A stretch of DNA of 64,000 bases, taken from positions 1-64,000 of the forward strand of contig NZ_MIET01000029.1 in the NCBI RefSeq assembly GCF_003590335.1. The letters are read 5' to 3'. The translations under genes were made by a program, and so were the position numbers. Below the pieces are notes generated by a model. The model was not told the origin of the DNA, searched no databases, and saw nothing but the letters and a program-made list of their open reading frames with translations. Positions 55,361 to 64,000 of this stretch are shown one piece after another. The stretch is from Pseudoalteromonas sp. MSK9-3 (GTDB taxonomy: Bacteria; Pseudomonadota; Gammaproteobacteria; Enterobacterales; Alteromonadaceae). Numbering within the stretch: the stretch's first letter is position 1; each line of letters starts with the position of its first letter.

Positions 55361-55899
55361 TGTATCGGCTTGCTTGGATAGTGATAGGAGTGCTGTTGCT
55401 GAGTGCATGTAATGACGACACAGCGGAACAAAAAGAGTTTATTGACCAAATACAGGCGAGCGCGACACCTAAGGTAGAACCAATCCCGAAAATGCGTGAA
55501 TTTACGCATTTTTCCTATGATGCGGTGAATTTAAGGAGTCCATTTGTGGCTCCTGAACCTGAGGTGATTGAAAGTAAAATGGTACAGGTGCGCAACTGTT
55601 TGCATCCGGATCCAAACAGGGCAAGAGATCCCTTAGAAAAATACCCGCTAGATAACTTAGAGATGAAAGGGACTATTGCCACGGCGAATGCGATATGGGC
55701 GTTAATTAAAGCATCTGATCAAGGGTTACATAGAATAAAGCAAGGCCAATATATGGGTCTTTATCATGGTGAGGTCGTAAGCGTTAATCCTGATCATATC
55801 GAACTATTAGAATTAATACCTGACGGTACAGGTTGTTGGAAAGAGCGACTAACAAAAGTCGAAATACACGAATCAGAAGAAACTGGTACAGGTGAATAA
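55360..55899 (+). CDS. pilP: PilP, type IV pilus lipoprotein
   Basis: Links the PilN-PilO dimer to the PilQ secretin. The 179-residue protein has a lipoprotein signal (MYRLAWIVIGVLLLSAC), a disordered region and the C-terminal beta domain (LDNLEMKGTIATANAIWALIKA and GLHRIKQGQYMGLYHGEVVSV). ATG 55360 with GAGGGG eight bases upstream is preferred over GTG 55357. Its end overlaps the extended pilQ frame. Confidence 0.94.
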   Translation: MYRLAWIVIGVLLLSACNDDTAEQKEFIDQIQASATPKVEPIPKMREFTHFSYDAVNLRSPFVAPEPEVIESKMVQVRNCLHPDPNRARDPLEKYPLDNLEMKGTIATANAIWALIKASDQGLHRIKQGQYMGLYHGEVVSVNPDHIELLELIPDGTGCWKERLTKVEIHESEETGTGE

Positions 55900-55918
55900 C
55901 AATAAAGGTAACATTATT

Positions 55919-57964
55919 ATGGCTCGTAAGAGTTTGAATTTTGGTTTCAGAGCAACGATTTATGGGGTTTTGTTAGCACTATCAGGGTTAGTTCAGGCTG
56001 TGCCTATGCTTTATGATGTGCGTTATAACCCGGTTCCAAATGAAGAAACTGAATTGCAGTTTGTGTTTGACGAACAACTTGATATCGAGCCGACTGTCAC
56101 AGTGTTAAATTCACCCGCTCGACTTGCGTTATTTTTTCCGAATGCTGAGTTTGAAGAAAGCTTAAAGTCGTTAGCTGTCAATAAGGCTGGCATACAGGTT
56201 ATTGAAAGCAGAATGGAAGAAAAGGGTTTTACGTTAACTGTCGTTATGGACAAGCTAAAGCTTTATAAAACCAGAGTGAAGAACAATCTCGTTTATTTGC
56301 AGGTGTCGGATAATCCAATAGCTGCAGATATGACAAGTGAAGCGACCTCTTCAGTTGCCACTCATATCAACACCATTCAATCTATAGATTTTCGCCGCGG
56401 GGAAAAGGGTGAAGCCAAAGTACTGGCTTTTTTGCAAAGTGCCCAAGCAGCAATAAACGTTCAAGAGCGTGGCGGTAAGATCATTGCTGATTTTCACCAT
56501 ACGGCGATTTTAGATGAGTTACTTTATGAATTAGATGTTTTAGATTTTGGTACGGTTGTAAGTAAAATAGAAACATTTAGAGAAGAAAACAGCAGCCGCT
56601 TAGTCATTGAACCTAACAGCGCGTTCAAATACACCTATCAGCAACTGGATAATATTTTTACTCTAACGGTCGAGAAGGACACCGAGCAGCAAGTTTTCGG
56701 ACAGAAAAAAGAATATCAAGGTCAGCCGATAACGCTTAATTTTCAAGATATTCCTGTACGCTCTGTACTGCAAATAATTGCTGATACTAATAATTTCAAC
56801 TTGGTCACGAGTGATTCTGTCAGTGGTAATATTACCTTACGACTTGATGGCGTGCCCTGGGATCAGGCGTTAGATGTGGTATTGCGAGTAAAAGGGCTTG
56901 ATAAAAGAATGGAGGGCTCTATTTTAATGGTTGCCCCTTCTGAAGAGTTGGCAGCCCGAGAAGCGAAAGAGTTACAAGCGCGCAAGCAAGTTGAAGAGCT
57001 TGAACCTCTGTATAGCGAGTATATTCAATTAAACTATGCTAAAGCAGAAGAGTTCGCTGATTTATTAAAGACAGATATAAATAGCATTGTCAGTGATCGT
57101 GGTAGTGTATCGGTCGACAACCGCACCAACACATTATTAATTAAAGACAGTGCACGTAGCATTGAAAGTATTCGCCGCATGGTTGAGACATTAGATGTAC
57201 CGGTTAAGCAAGTGCGCATTGAATCTCGCATGGTGACGGTTAAAGACAACGTACAGGAAGATATTGGTATACGTTGGGGATTTAGTGATCAGCAGGGTTC
57301 TGATGCGATATCAGGATCATTGGAAGGGGCTGATTCTCTATCTAATGGAACCATACCTGATTTTACTAATCGCTTAAATGTTAATTTACCCGTTTCGGGA
57401 CTATCCGCTGGACGTATTGGTGTACACATAGCAAAGTTAGCAGATGGGACGTTAATAGATCTTGAGTTATCAGCATTAGAGCAAGAGAATAAAGGCGAAA
57501 TCATTGCTACGCCAAGCATTACTACGGCGAATCAAAAGAAAGCACGGATTGAGCAGGGTACTGAAATCCCATACGTTGAAGCTGCGTCGAGTGGGGCAAC
57601 GTCAGTCAGCTTTAAAAAAGCGGTGTTAAGTTTAGAAGTAACGCCACAAATCACACCGGATAACAAAATTATACTAGACTTGATCATTACGCAGGATACT
57701 CGAGGTGATAATGTTCAAACACCAAGTGGTCCTGCAGTTGCGATTAATACACAGCAGATCCAAACACAGGTTTTAGTGGAGAATGGTCAAACTGTGGTAC
57801 TTGGCGGGATATATCAACAAGAAATAACCAGTGCCGTGAGTAAAATTCCATTGTTAGGGGACATCCCTTACGTGGGAATGTTGTTTAGAAATACTCGTGA
57901 AATAAACGAGAAGAAAGAATTATTGATATTTGTGACCCCAAAAATAATGCTAGATGGTCAGTAA
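55919..57964 (+). CDS. pilQ: PilQ, type IV pilus secretin
   Basis: Outer-membrane pore for the pilus. About 681 residues: signal peptide (to about GLVQA), two AMIN domains that bind peptidoglycan, an STN domain (ITLNFQDIPVRSVLQIIADT), an N-domain (YIQLNYAKAEEFADLL) and the secretin barrel with the closing signature VLGGIYQQEITSAVSKIPLLGDIPYVG written only in part: KIPLLGDIPYVGMLF. A GTG at 55892 would overlap pilP; ATG 55919 with AAAGG upstream is more likely. Last gene of the pil operon. Confidence 0.96.
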   Translation: MARKSLNFGFRATIYGVLLALSGLVQAVPMLYDVRYNPVPNEETELQFVFDEQLDIEPTVTVLNSPARLALFFPNAEFEESLKSLAVNKAGIQVIESRMEEKGFTLTVVMDKLKLYKTRVKNNLVYLQVSDNPIAADMTSEATSSVATHINTIQSIDFRRGEKGEAKVLAFLQSAQAAINVQERGGKIIADFHHTAILDELLYELDVLDFGTVVSKIETFREENSSRLVIEPNSAFKYTYQQLDNIFTLTVEKDTEQQVFGQKKEYQGQPITLNFQDIPVRSVLQIIADTNNFNLVTSDSVSGNITLRLDGVPWDQALDVVLRVKGLDKRMEGSILMVAPSEELAAREAKELQARKQVEELEPLYSEYIQLNYAKAEEFADLLKTDINSIVSDRGSVSVDNRTNTLLIKDSARSIESIRRMVETLDVPVKQVRIESRMVTVKDNVQEDIGIRWGFSDQQGSDAISGSLEGADSLSNGTIPDFTNRLNVNLPVSGLSAGRIGVHIAKLADGTLIDLELSALEQENKGEIIATPSITTANQKKARIEQGTEIPYVEAASSGATSVSFKKAVLSLEVTPQITPDNKIILDLIITQDTRGDNVQTPSGPAVAINTQQIQTQVLVENGQTVVLGGIYQQEITSAVSKIPLLGDIPYVGMLFRNTREINEKKELLIFVTPKIMLDGQ

Positions 57965-58126
57965 TTGTCTAGTAATCCGCTGATTTCAGGTCTAGTAGAT
58001 GCTTTTTATACTATTTGACTTGAAATCGTTCACGAATTACTGAGATAATCCCCTCCTTAATTTTGGGGCCAGGTCGTTAGGCGGGGTTTTATTTCAAATT
58101 TTAGAGTTCGTTAGTACTAAAAAGAT

Positions 58127-58645
58127 ATGGCTGAGAAACGTAATATATTTCTAGTGGGCCCGATGGGGGCTGGTAAGAGCACGATTGGTCGACACCTTGC
58201 TGATCAATTACACCTTGAATTTGTAGACTCGGATCAAGAAATTGAACGCCGTACTGGCGCAGACATTGCGTGGGTGTTTGATCTTGAAGGTGAAGATGGG
58301 TTTAGAGTGCGCGAAGAAGGCGTAATTTCTGACCTAACCGAGATGCAAGGCATTGTTTTGGCGACGGGCGGTGGTTCAGTAGTCAGCAAAGAAGTGCGCA
58401 ATAAGTTATCTGCGCGCGGCATTGTTGTTTACTTAGAAACTCCTATCGAGAAACAAGTTGCTCGTACACAGCGTGACAAGCGTCGTCCACTTTTACAAAC
58501 CGAGGAAGCGCCAAGAGATGTTCTTGAGCGTTTGGCAGAAGAGCGTGAGCCACTTTATAAAGAAGTGGCTGATCATATTGTTCGCACAGACGAGCAAAGC
58601 GCAAAAGTAGTTGCTAATCAAATTATAGATAAACTAGATTTCTAG
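58127..58645 (+). CDS. aroK: Shikimate kinase I
   Basis: Phosphorylates shikimate in aromatic amino-acid synthesis. The 172-residue protein has Walker [18 protein letters not shown], the shikimate site [17 protein letters not shown], and the lid RDKRRPLL. Full length. It starts the aroK-aroB-damX-dam-rpe-gph series found in E. coli, 162 bases after pilQ. Confidence 0.97.
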   Translation: MAEKRNIFLVGPMGAGKSTIGRHLADQLHLEFVDSDQEIERRTGADIAWVFDLEGEDGFRVREEGVISDLTEMQGIVLATGGGSVVSKEVRNKLSARGIVVYLETPIEKQVARTQRDKRRPLLQTEEAPRDVLERLAEEREPLYKEVADHIVRTDEQSAKVVANQIIDKLDF

Positions 58646-58671
58646 TTAAATGACCAATCTGAGAGGGATAA

Positions 58672-59742
58672 ATGCTTGAACTAAAAGTTGAATTGAACGA
58701 GCGTAGTTATCCCATTTATATTGGTCAAAATCTGTTATCAGATAGTCGACAGTTACAGCATTATGTTGGAGCATGTCGACCTGTTATTGTCACTAACCAA
58801 ACGGTTGCACCATTGTACTTAGATGGGCTATTGGAAAGTTTGGCTGAGTGTGCGCCTTTACATATTGTTTTACCTGATGGTGAGCAATATAAAACCTTAG
58901 AGTATTTTGAGCAGGTTTCAGCCTTTTTGTTGGAAAACAATTGCGGCAGGGACACATGCTTAATTGCTTTAGGTGGGGGAGTCATTGGTGACTTAACAGG
59001 CTTTGTCGCTGCGTGTTATCAGCGCGGCGTACCCTTTATTCAAATTCCAACCACGTTACTTTCTCAAGTAGATTCATCCGTTGGTGGGAAAACCGCAGTT
59101 AATCATCCATTAGGTAAAAATATGATAGGGGCTTTTTATCAACCAAAAGCCGTTTTTATTGATACCGATACTTTAAGCACCTTACCTGCACGAGAGTTTG
59201 CAGCAGGCATGGCTGAAGTCATTAAATATGGTTTGATTTATGACATCGACTTTCTCAGTTACCTTGAGGAACAGCATACTCAGCTTAAAGCGCATGAAGT
59301 ACATTCACTGACTAAAGTGATTTACCGGTGTTGCCAAATTAAAGCTGAAATTGTTGCACAGGATGAGAAAGAAGCTGGCCTGCGTGCATTACTTAATTTA
59401 GGGCATACATTTGGCCATGCCATAGAGGCACAAATGGGTTATGGTAAATGGCTACATGGTGAGGCGGTATCAGCAGGGATGATGCTTGCTGCAAAGCTTG
59501 CTTATCAACGCAATGCATTGAGTGGCGAAGAAGTGGATAGAATTGCAACGCTCCTTGCACTATATGATTTACCGATCTCTATTCCTGATAGTATGACCAG
59601 CGCTGAATTTTTATTACATATGCGTAAAGACAAGAAAAATAAGCAAGGTCGTATTCGATTTATTGTGCCCACAAAGCTGGGAGAATGTGCGTTAGTAGAT
59701 GATGTGTCAGATGACGCGGTGAGCACACTTATAGGGCGCTAA
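58672..59742 (+). CDS. aroB: 3-dehydroquinate synthase
   Basis: Second step of the shikimate pathway, NAD- and zinc-dependent. The 356-residue protein has GGGVIGDLTGFVAA, IPTTLLSQVDSSVGGKTAVN, the zinc ligands in LGHTFGHAIE and LHGEAVSAGM. Full length. AGAGGG lies ten bases upstream. It shares one base with the damX start. Confidence 0.97.
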   Translation: MLELKVELNERSYPIYIGQNLLSDSRQLQHYVGACRPVIVTNQTVAPLYLDGLLESLAECAPLHIVLPDGEQYKTLEYFEQVSAFLLENNCGRDTCLIALGGGVIGDLTGFVAACYQRGVPFIQIPTTLLSQVDSSVGGKTAVNHPLGKNMIGAFYQPKAVFIDTDTLSTLPAREFAAGMAEVIKYGLIYDIDFLSYLEEQHTQLKAHEVHSLTKVIYRCCQIKAEIVAQDEKEAGLRALLNLGHTFGHAIEAQMGYGKWLHGEAVSAGMMLAAKLAYQRNALSGEEVDRIATLLALYDLPISIPDSMTSAEFLLHMRKDKKNKQGRIRFIVPTKLGECALVDDVSDDAVSTLIGR

Positions 59743-61157
59743 TGCAATCTCAAATATTGCCCAGCAGAGCTGCTTTAGTAAATCGAATTGAATTACAATT
59801 TGAGTACGGGCAAAACCTCATTTGTTTGATTGGAGCCTCTGGATTAGGGAAAAGCTATTTAGCTGAGTCGTTTATCACCGATAAGTATCCAGAGTTTAAT
59901 AAAGCCTTTGTTAAGTTATCTGCACACACTAAAGACAGTGAGCTCACAGTCCAACTGTTACAGCATAGTTTTCGTTCTCCCCTTATCGATCAAACTCTGT
60001 CATTAAGTGATAATTTCATCAGTTTGCATAGTGAATCTAGTTCAGGACCATGCTTATGGGTGTTAGATGGCGCTAGGCACTTATCTGATGAAATGGTTGC
60101 AGAGTTACAAAAGCTTGCAAAACAGACGATAGAAAAAGTTTATATTCTAATTACCGCCCAATCACCTATGATGGTACCACAAGCATTAGATTTACATTTA
60201 GAGCCTTTATCGCTCTTAGAGTCTAAAGCGTTGATGAAAATGTTCTTTTCGCAATTACCTGTTGAAGAAGACCCTATTTTTCAAGCTTTTCTGAATGAAT
60301 CTCATGGTAATCCCGCGGTATTATTAGATTGGCGTTCTGAAGAGCAGCAACTAGCACAACCCAAACCAAGTAAATATGCGAAAGCACAGTGGCATCTCAC
60401 TCTGCTGACTGTTTTGTTGGCATTGCTGATGGTTGCGTTTGTTTATAAAAAAGAGATCAGTGAATTAGTACCTGATAAGAGTGGGCCACCAGTGGTTGAT
60501 ACTGTTCTCTCTAGTGAGCTAGTTTTTACAGGAAAGGCTGCCAATGATGTGGTTGCTGTACCAAGTGTGCAAGAAGTCGCATCGACTGGAGAGCTAGACG
60601 CGATTAATGATGAAGAACAACCTTTAATCGTTGTTAATGATATACCAGAGGCGGTACAAAGTATTGGTTCTGGACAGCGTCGTGTGGCTGCGGTGTTATC
60701 TGCGTTGACGGAACCACTTGATGAAGTAAGTGAGGAAGAGGGTAATTTAGCAGAAGGTACCTTAGAAGTTAATAAATCGATTGAGCCGCTAGTGCTGAAA
60801 GACGTTGAAACGAAAAGAGACATTATTAGTTCTGAAAATATCGTTTCTGCGGAACATTCTCACCTAAGTTTATTGGCACAAGCCGATACTAACTGGGCTA
60901 TTCAACTCTTAGCTGTCAAAGACAAGGTAATTGCTGATGCCTTTATTACAAAAAACACACCGCGAATATCGCATCTAGAAATATATGGTACTCGTCGTTC
61001 AGAAGCTCTTTGGTGGATTGTTGTGCAAAGTGGTTTTACGACATTAGAGAGTGCAAAGCAAGCGAAAGCACAATTACCAAGTGATATACTGGCCGGACAA
61101 CCTTTTTTCAAAAAGCAGACTAAAATCAAGCAGGAAATTACTGAGTTTGCTCGGTAA
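59742..61157 (+). CDS. damX: DamX-like SPOR-domain division protein
   Basis: A 471-residue bitopic membrane protein. The cytoplasmic part is a P-loop ATPase-like domain (Walker A LIGASGLGKSYLAE, Walker B LWVLDGARHL), then a membrane helix (about 215-232), a long acidic Ser/Glu/Val-rich periplasmic linker and a C-terminal SPOR domain (NWAIQLLAVKDKVIADAFI) that targets septal peptidoglycan. Gene position equals E. coli damX. The ATPase domain is typical of the family outside enterics. Confidence 0.92.
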   Translation: MQSQILPSRAALVNRIELQFEYGQNLICLIGASGLGKSYLAESFITDKYPEFNKAFVKLSAHTKDSELTVQLLQHSFRSPLIDQTLSLSDNFISLHSESSSGPCLWVLDGARHLSDEMVAELQKLAKQTIEKVYILITAQSPMMVPQALDLHLEPLSLLESKALMKMFFSQLPVEEDPIFQAFLNESHGNPAVLLDWRSEEQQLAQPKPSKYAKAQWHLTLLTVLLALLMVAFVYKKEISELVPDKSGPPVVDTVLSSELVFTGKAANDVVAVPSVQEVASTGELDAINDEEQPLIVVNDIPEAVQSIGSGQRRVAAVLSALTEPLDEVSEEEGNLAEGTLEVNKSIEPLVLKDVETKRDIISSENIVSAEHSHLSLLAQADTNWAIQLLAVKDKVIADAFITKNTPRISHLEIYGTRRSEALWWIVVQSGFTTLESAKQAKAQLPSDILAGQPFFKKQTKIKQEITEFAR

Positions 61158-61208
61158 TTATCAGCTTTTAGTGTAAAATCGCGCAACTTCAAAATAATTA
61201 GAGTTTGT

Positions 61209-62042
61209 ATGCAACAAAAGACCCGGGCCTTTTTAAAGTGGGCAGGTGGAAAATATAGTTTGGTTGAGGGCATAGCACAGCGTTTATCGTTGGCGAGCCG
61301 TGACGCCGACACTTTAGTGGAACCTTTTGTTGGTGCTGGTTCGGTGTTTCTTAATACCGATTTTAAACACTACATTCTGAACGACATTAATGCTGATTTA
61401 ATTAATTTGTATAATGAATTAAAACAACAACCAGATGAATTTGTGAGTGATGCACGAAAGCTGTTTGTTGATTTAAATAACCATGCAGATGCTTACTATG
61501 AATATAGGAAGCAATTTAACAGCAGTGTTGATATTTATGAGCGTGCTATTTTATTCTTGTATATGAATCGACATGGATACAATGGCTTATGCCGATATAA
61601 TTTAAAGGGTATTTTTAACGTACCTTTTGGAAAGTACAAGAAGCCATATTTTCCTGAAAAAGAGCTATATACCTTTGCCGAAAAAGCGCAAACGGCGACG
61701 TTTACGTGCCATGGTTATGCGCAGGTTTTCAAAAACATTCCGAATAATGCCGTTGTGTATTGTGATCCTCCCTATGTTCCACTGAGTAAAACATCCTCTT
61801 TTACTTCGTATGCAAAAGGTGGATTTGATTTAAACGATCAAGCGACCTTGGCAAACTTAGCTGAAATGACGGCATTTGAGCGATCAACGCCAGTTTTGAT
61901 ATCAAATCATGACACCGTTTGGACGCGTAAGATTTACAGTCAAGCTAAGTTAGATGCGATCCAGGTAAAGAGGACAATTAGCCCTAAAGGGACTGGTAGA
62001 ACAAAGGTTAACGAATTGATGGCGCTATACTGCAATACGTAA
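61209..62042 (+). CDS. dam: Dam, DNA adenine methyltransferase (GATC)
   Basis: Methylates adenine in GATC for mismatch repair and replication timing. The 277-residue protein has the SAM motif FLKWAGGKYSLVE, EPFVGAGSVFLN, the catalytic DPPY (VYCDPPYVPLSKT) and the target-recognition region RYNLKGIFNVPFGKYKKPYF. Length and order match E. coli Dam. It is the last plus-strand gene before two small minus-strand genes. Confidence 0.96.
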   Translation: MQQKTRAFLKWAGGKYSLVEGIAQRLSLASRDADTLVEPFVGAGSVFLNTDFKHYILNDINADLINLYNELKQQPDEFVSDARKLFVDLNNHADAYYEYRKQFNSSVDIYERAILFLYMNRHGYNGLCRYNLKGIFNVPFGKYKKPYFPEKELYTFAEKAQTATFTCHGYAQVFKNIPNNAVVYCDPPYVPLSKTSSFTSYAKGGFDLNDQATLANLAEMTAFERSTPVLISNHDTVWTRKIYSQAKLDAIQVKRTISPKGTGRTKVNELMALYCNT

Positions 62043-62060
62043 AGTGTTTTTTAGCGTTGA

Positions 62061-62240
62061 TTAATGCAAAACATACTGCACAATCAGTGCAATGCTTATA
62101 ACAAAACCGATTACCAATATAATACCTACGACTATAAACGGTAAAAAGGAACTTGTGTTAAAGTCGTGCTGGTACTTACCATGACTTTGAACACCAAAAA
62201 TGGCAGCAAGAACGCTTTGTATGATACTTAGCAGCTGCAA
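62061..62240 (-). CDS. DUF2970 small membrane protein
   Basis: A 59-residue protein translated on the minus strand from a TTG at 62240, with AAGAGGG seven bases upstream. It starts MQLLSIIQSVLAAIFGVQS and has the DUF2970 pattern: SVLAAxFGVQS, then DF, then a single membrane helix (about 34-56, LPFIVVGIILVIGFVISIAL). Function unknown. It lies 12 bases downstream of the hypothetical gene at 62253-62558, so both are probably one transcript. No ATG start is available. Confidence 0.78.
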   Translation of the reverse strand: MQLLSIIQSVLAAIFGVQSHGKYQHDFNTSSFLPFIVVGIILVIGFVISIALIVQYVLH

Positions 62241-62252
62241 AATTGTGCCCTC

Positions 62253-62558
62253 TTAAAGTGGAGAAGTGAATCCATCTCTGCTAGAACTAGACTCTTTAGA
62301 GCCCAGTAAAAGTTCTAAAAGATCTAAGTAATGAAACTGGGCGCTACTGCTCTCTCCAGATAACCATGCATACCAACTTGTATGGGCATCTCGCTTGCAA
62401 GCTTGTATTTCAGTAGGTGATATTTGATGAGAGGCATTGCAGGCGCAATTTTTATAGAGAGAGCTTATGATTTGAGAATTATCGTAGGAGATAGCCCCTA
62501 CAGATACAATCGCAATTGCTGAAAGCCCAAGCATCCGTGTTTTTAGCCGACTCAACAT
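62253..62558 (-). CDS. Hypothetical exported or membrane-anchored protein
   Basis: A 101-residue protein of unknown function. It has an N-terminal hydrophobic segment (about 8-24) after MLSRLKTRM, then a polar domain with three Cys (KNCACNASH, QACKRD) and a Ser-rich end. The C-terminal region has LDLLELLLG. The Cys arrangement may be exported and disulfide-bonded. It is followed by the DUF2970 gene and stands opposite dam and rpe. I do not recognise the family. Confidence 0.6.
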   Translation of the reverse strand: MLSRLKTRMLGLSAIAIVSVGAISYDNSQIISSLYKNCACNASHQISPTEIQACKRDAHTSWYAWLSGESSSAQFHYLDLLELLLGSKESSSSRDGFTSPL

Positions 62559-62743
62559 AATAACTACTCCTAACCCATCCTATTCTTAAATAATACACAA
62601 TAGATGCTCATAAAACAAACATAATTAGGCACCCTCTAAGCTTTAATTGTAACGCCATAATTAAGCGCTTATTTTTGTTGGGTTCACAGCATTAATTACG
62701 GTAAAGTTAACTCAAAAGTTAGTAACTTTAGGATGTACTTATT

Positions 62744-63427
62744 TTGTCTCAAGAAACTGAATACCTAATAGCGCCTTCTATTCTATCAGCTGATTTCGCA
62801 AGGCTTGGCGAAGATGTGGAACGTGTTCTTAGTGCTGGCGCAGATGTGGTCCACTTTGATGTCATGGATAACCACTATGTGCCAAATTTAACGATAGGCC
62901 CAATGGTTTGTAAAGCGTTAAGAGAGTTTGGGATCACAGCGCCCATTGATGTACATTTGATGGTTAAGCCAGTTGATAGTTTGATCCCTGATTTTGCTAA
63001 AGCAGGCGCGAGCATTATTACTTTTCATCCAGAGGCGAGTGAACACATAGATAGGACGCTCAGTTTGATCAAAGAGCACGGCTGTAAAGCTGGGCTTGTT
63101 TTTAACCCTGCAACACCATTACATTATTTAGATCACGTAATGCATAAGCTAGATGTGATTTTACTCATGTCAGTTAATCCAGGTTTTGGGGGGCAAAGCT
63201 TTATACCTGAAACGATTGATAAACTAAAGCAAGTTAAAGCACTCATCACAGCGTCTGGTTGTGACATTCGTTTAGAAGTGGATGGCGGTATCAAAGTAGA
63301 AAACATTGCTGAAGTAGCAGCTGCAGGCGCTGATATGTTTGTTGCGGGTTCTGCCATATTTAATGAGCCGGATTATAAAGTGGTTATAGATCAAATGCGT
63401 GATGAATTAGCAAAGGTAGGATCATGA
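62744..63427 (+). CDS. rpe: Ribulose-phosphate 3-epimerase
   Basis: Interconverts ribulose 5-phosphate and xylulose 5-phosphate. The 227-residue TIM-barrel protein has [50 protein letters not shown] and [12 protein letters not shown]. Full length. It uses a TTG start at 62744 with AGGA ten bases upstream; the nearby ATG 62733 is out of frame. Its stop overlaps the gph start (ATGA), as expected for the dam-rpe-gph series. Confidence 0.96.
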   Translation: MSQETEYLIAPSILSADFARLGEDVERVLSAGADVVHFDVMDNHYVPNLTIGPMVCKALREFGITAPIDVHLMVKPVDSLIPDFAKAGASIITFHPEASEHIDRTLSLIKEHGCKAGLVFNPATPLHYLDHVMHKLDVILLMSVNPGFGGQSFIPETIDKLKQVKALITASGCDIRLEVDGGIKVENIAEVAAAGADMFVAGSAIFNEPDYKVVIDQMRDELAKVGS

Positions 63428-64000
63428 GTTATAAAGGTGTGTTGTTTGATTTAGATGGAACTTTAGTCGATAGCGTAGAGGATATGTATATGGCGTTAAA
63501 TCTCACGCTAACCGAAGTGGCGTACCCTATCGTCAGTTACGCACAGGTTAAAACATGGGTGGGTAATGGCATAAGCACGTTAGTTAAGCGAGGTTTGACA
63601 GGTGACATGCAGGTTAATCCCGACTTGAATCAATCGCTTGTTGATATTTCAATTGTCCGGTTTAAACAGCACTATCATGATATTGTAGGGAATTACGCCG
63701 GGTTATATGCACACGTGGAAACAGGTCTATCGGCGTTGGCGCATCTTCCAAAAGCATTAGTCACCAATAAAGACAGAGTTTTTACAGAGTTATTGTTGAA
63801 TAAACTAAAGCTGGATCATCACTTTGATGTATTGGTTTGTGGTGATGATACTGATAAAAAGCCAAATCCTAAACCGCTGATCATGGCGTGTAAATCCCTA
63901 GGTCTTTCTGTCGATGACGTGATCATGGTAGGGGATTCAAAAAGTGATATATTGGCAGCGAAAAATGCCAAGGTAGACGTAATCGCAGTGAAGTACGGTT
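63424..64000 (+). CDS. gph: Phosphoglycolate phosphatase (partial at window end)
   Basis: Removes phosphate from 2-phosphoglycolate formed during DNA repair. The first 192 codons are present: HAD motif [17 protein letters not shown], motif II LVTNKD, motif [11 protein letters not shown] and motif [14 protein letters not shown]. The start ATG overlaps the rpe stop. The rest of the gene is cut by the window end. In E. coli trpS follows. Confidence 0.93.
   Translation, partial: MSYKGVLFDLDGTLVDSVEDMYMALNLTLTEVAYPIVSYAQVKTWVGNGISTLVKRGLTGDMQVNPDLNQSLVDISIVRFKQHYHDIVGNYAGLYAHVETGLSALAHLPKALVTNKDRVFTELLLNKLKLDHHFDVLVCGDDTDKKPNPKPLIMACKSLGLSVDDVIMVGDSKSDILAAKNAKVDVIAVKYG

Noticed and set aside
62703..62729. 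Inverted repeat AAAGTTA/TAACTTT before rpe
   Set aside because: It has a 13-base gap and lies just before the ribosome-binding site. It could form a weak hairpin, but there is no support for a regulatory role.

Overview
This 64 kb window is chromosomal DNA of a moderately AT-rich marine-type gammaproteobacterium. The gene content and order (LexA/SOS, the aroK-aroB-damX-dam-rpe-gph block behind pilMNOPQ and ponA, hslVU-ftsN-priA, tex-greB-ompR-envZ, a caa3-type cytochrome oxidase operon) point to the Alteromonadales and most likely to Pseudoalteromonas or a close relative. The genus is inferred from gene content and order, because no 16S gene is in the window. No prophage, insertion sequence, integrase or CRISPR array was seen. 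The window is mostly core chromosome.

Layout. 1-642: the 3' end of a 23S rRNA gene, two tandem 5S rRNA genes and a strong terminator. 984-1662: lexA behind two LexA boxes. 1956-10062: a cytochrome c oxidase operon (coxB with a fused cytochrome c domain, coxA, ctaG, coxC) followed by assembly and heme genes (DUF2909 on the opposite strand, SURF1, a Sco-like membrane protein, ctaA, ctaB, Sco). 10234-18731: an eight-gene chemosensory operon (STAS, cheY, cheA, cheW, receptor, cheR, cheD, cheB) whose gene order matches the Che2 type of Pseudomonas aeruginosa. Its receptor looks like an Aer2-type oxygen sensor, but with three PAS domains in exact 131-residue tandem register and a C-terminal CheR-tethering peptide. 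18744-27393: polysaccharide deacetylase, dinF, nfuA, an M14 peptidase, comF, bioH, and a small protein next to an HExxH putative metalloprotease.

27494-32618: tex, greB, ompR-envZ. 33495-38908: histidine utilisation genes (hutC repressor, a clear hutC operator, hutI, hutG), with a degenerate GGDEF/EAL protein directly behind hutI, and rraA ahead of hutG. 39075-42658: a PAP2 phosphatase and glycosyltransferase pair, then an HBM-type chemoreceptor. 42819-42920: a long intergenic hairpin element. 43061-48590: DUF971, hslU, hslV behind a candidate sigma-32 promoter, ftsN, priA and rpmE. 49149-52961: maeB and ponA. 53096-62042: pilMNOPQ, aroK, aroB, damX, dam. 62061-64000: two small genes (one a DUF2970 gene with a TTG start), rpe, and a gph gene cut by the window end.

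How the genes work together. The cox block builds one terminal oxidase with its copper and heme A supply. The chemosensory operon is a self-contained signalling array likely to sense oxygen or a related gas, and its adaptation enzymes are all present. The hut genes respond to urocanate through HutC. The pilM-Q block forms the alignment and secretin parts of a type IV pilus. The most unusual items are the triple-PAS receptor, the hut-linked degenerate c-di-GMP protein, the intergenic hairpin element and several small or overlapping membrane-protein genes.
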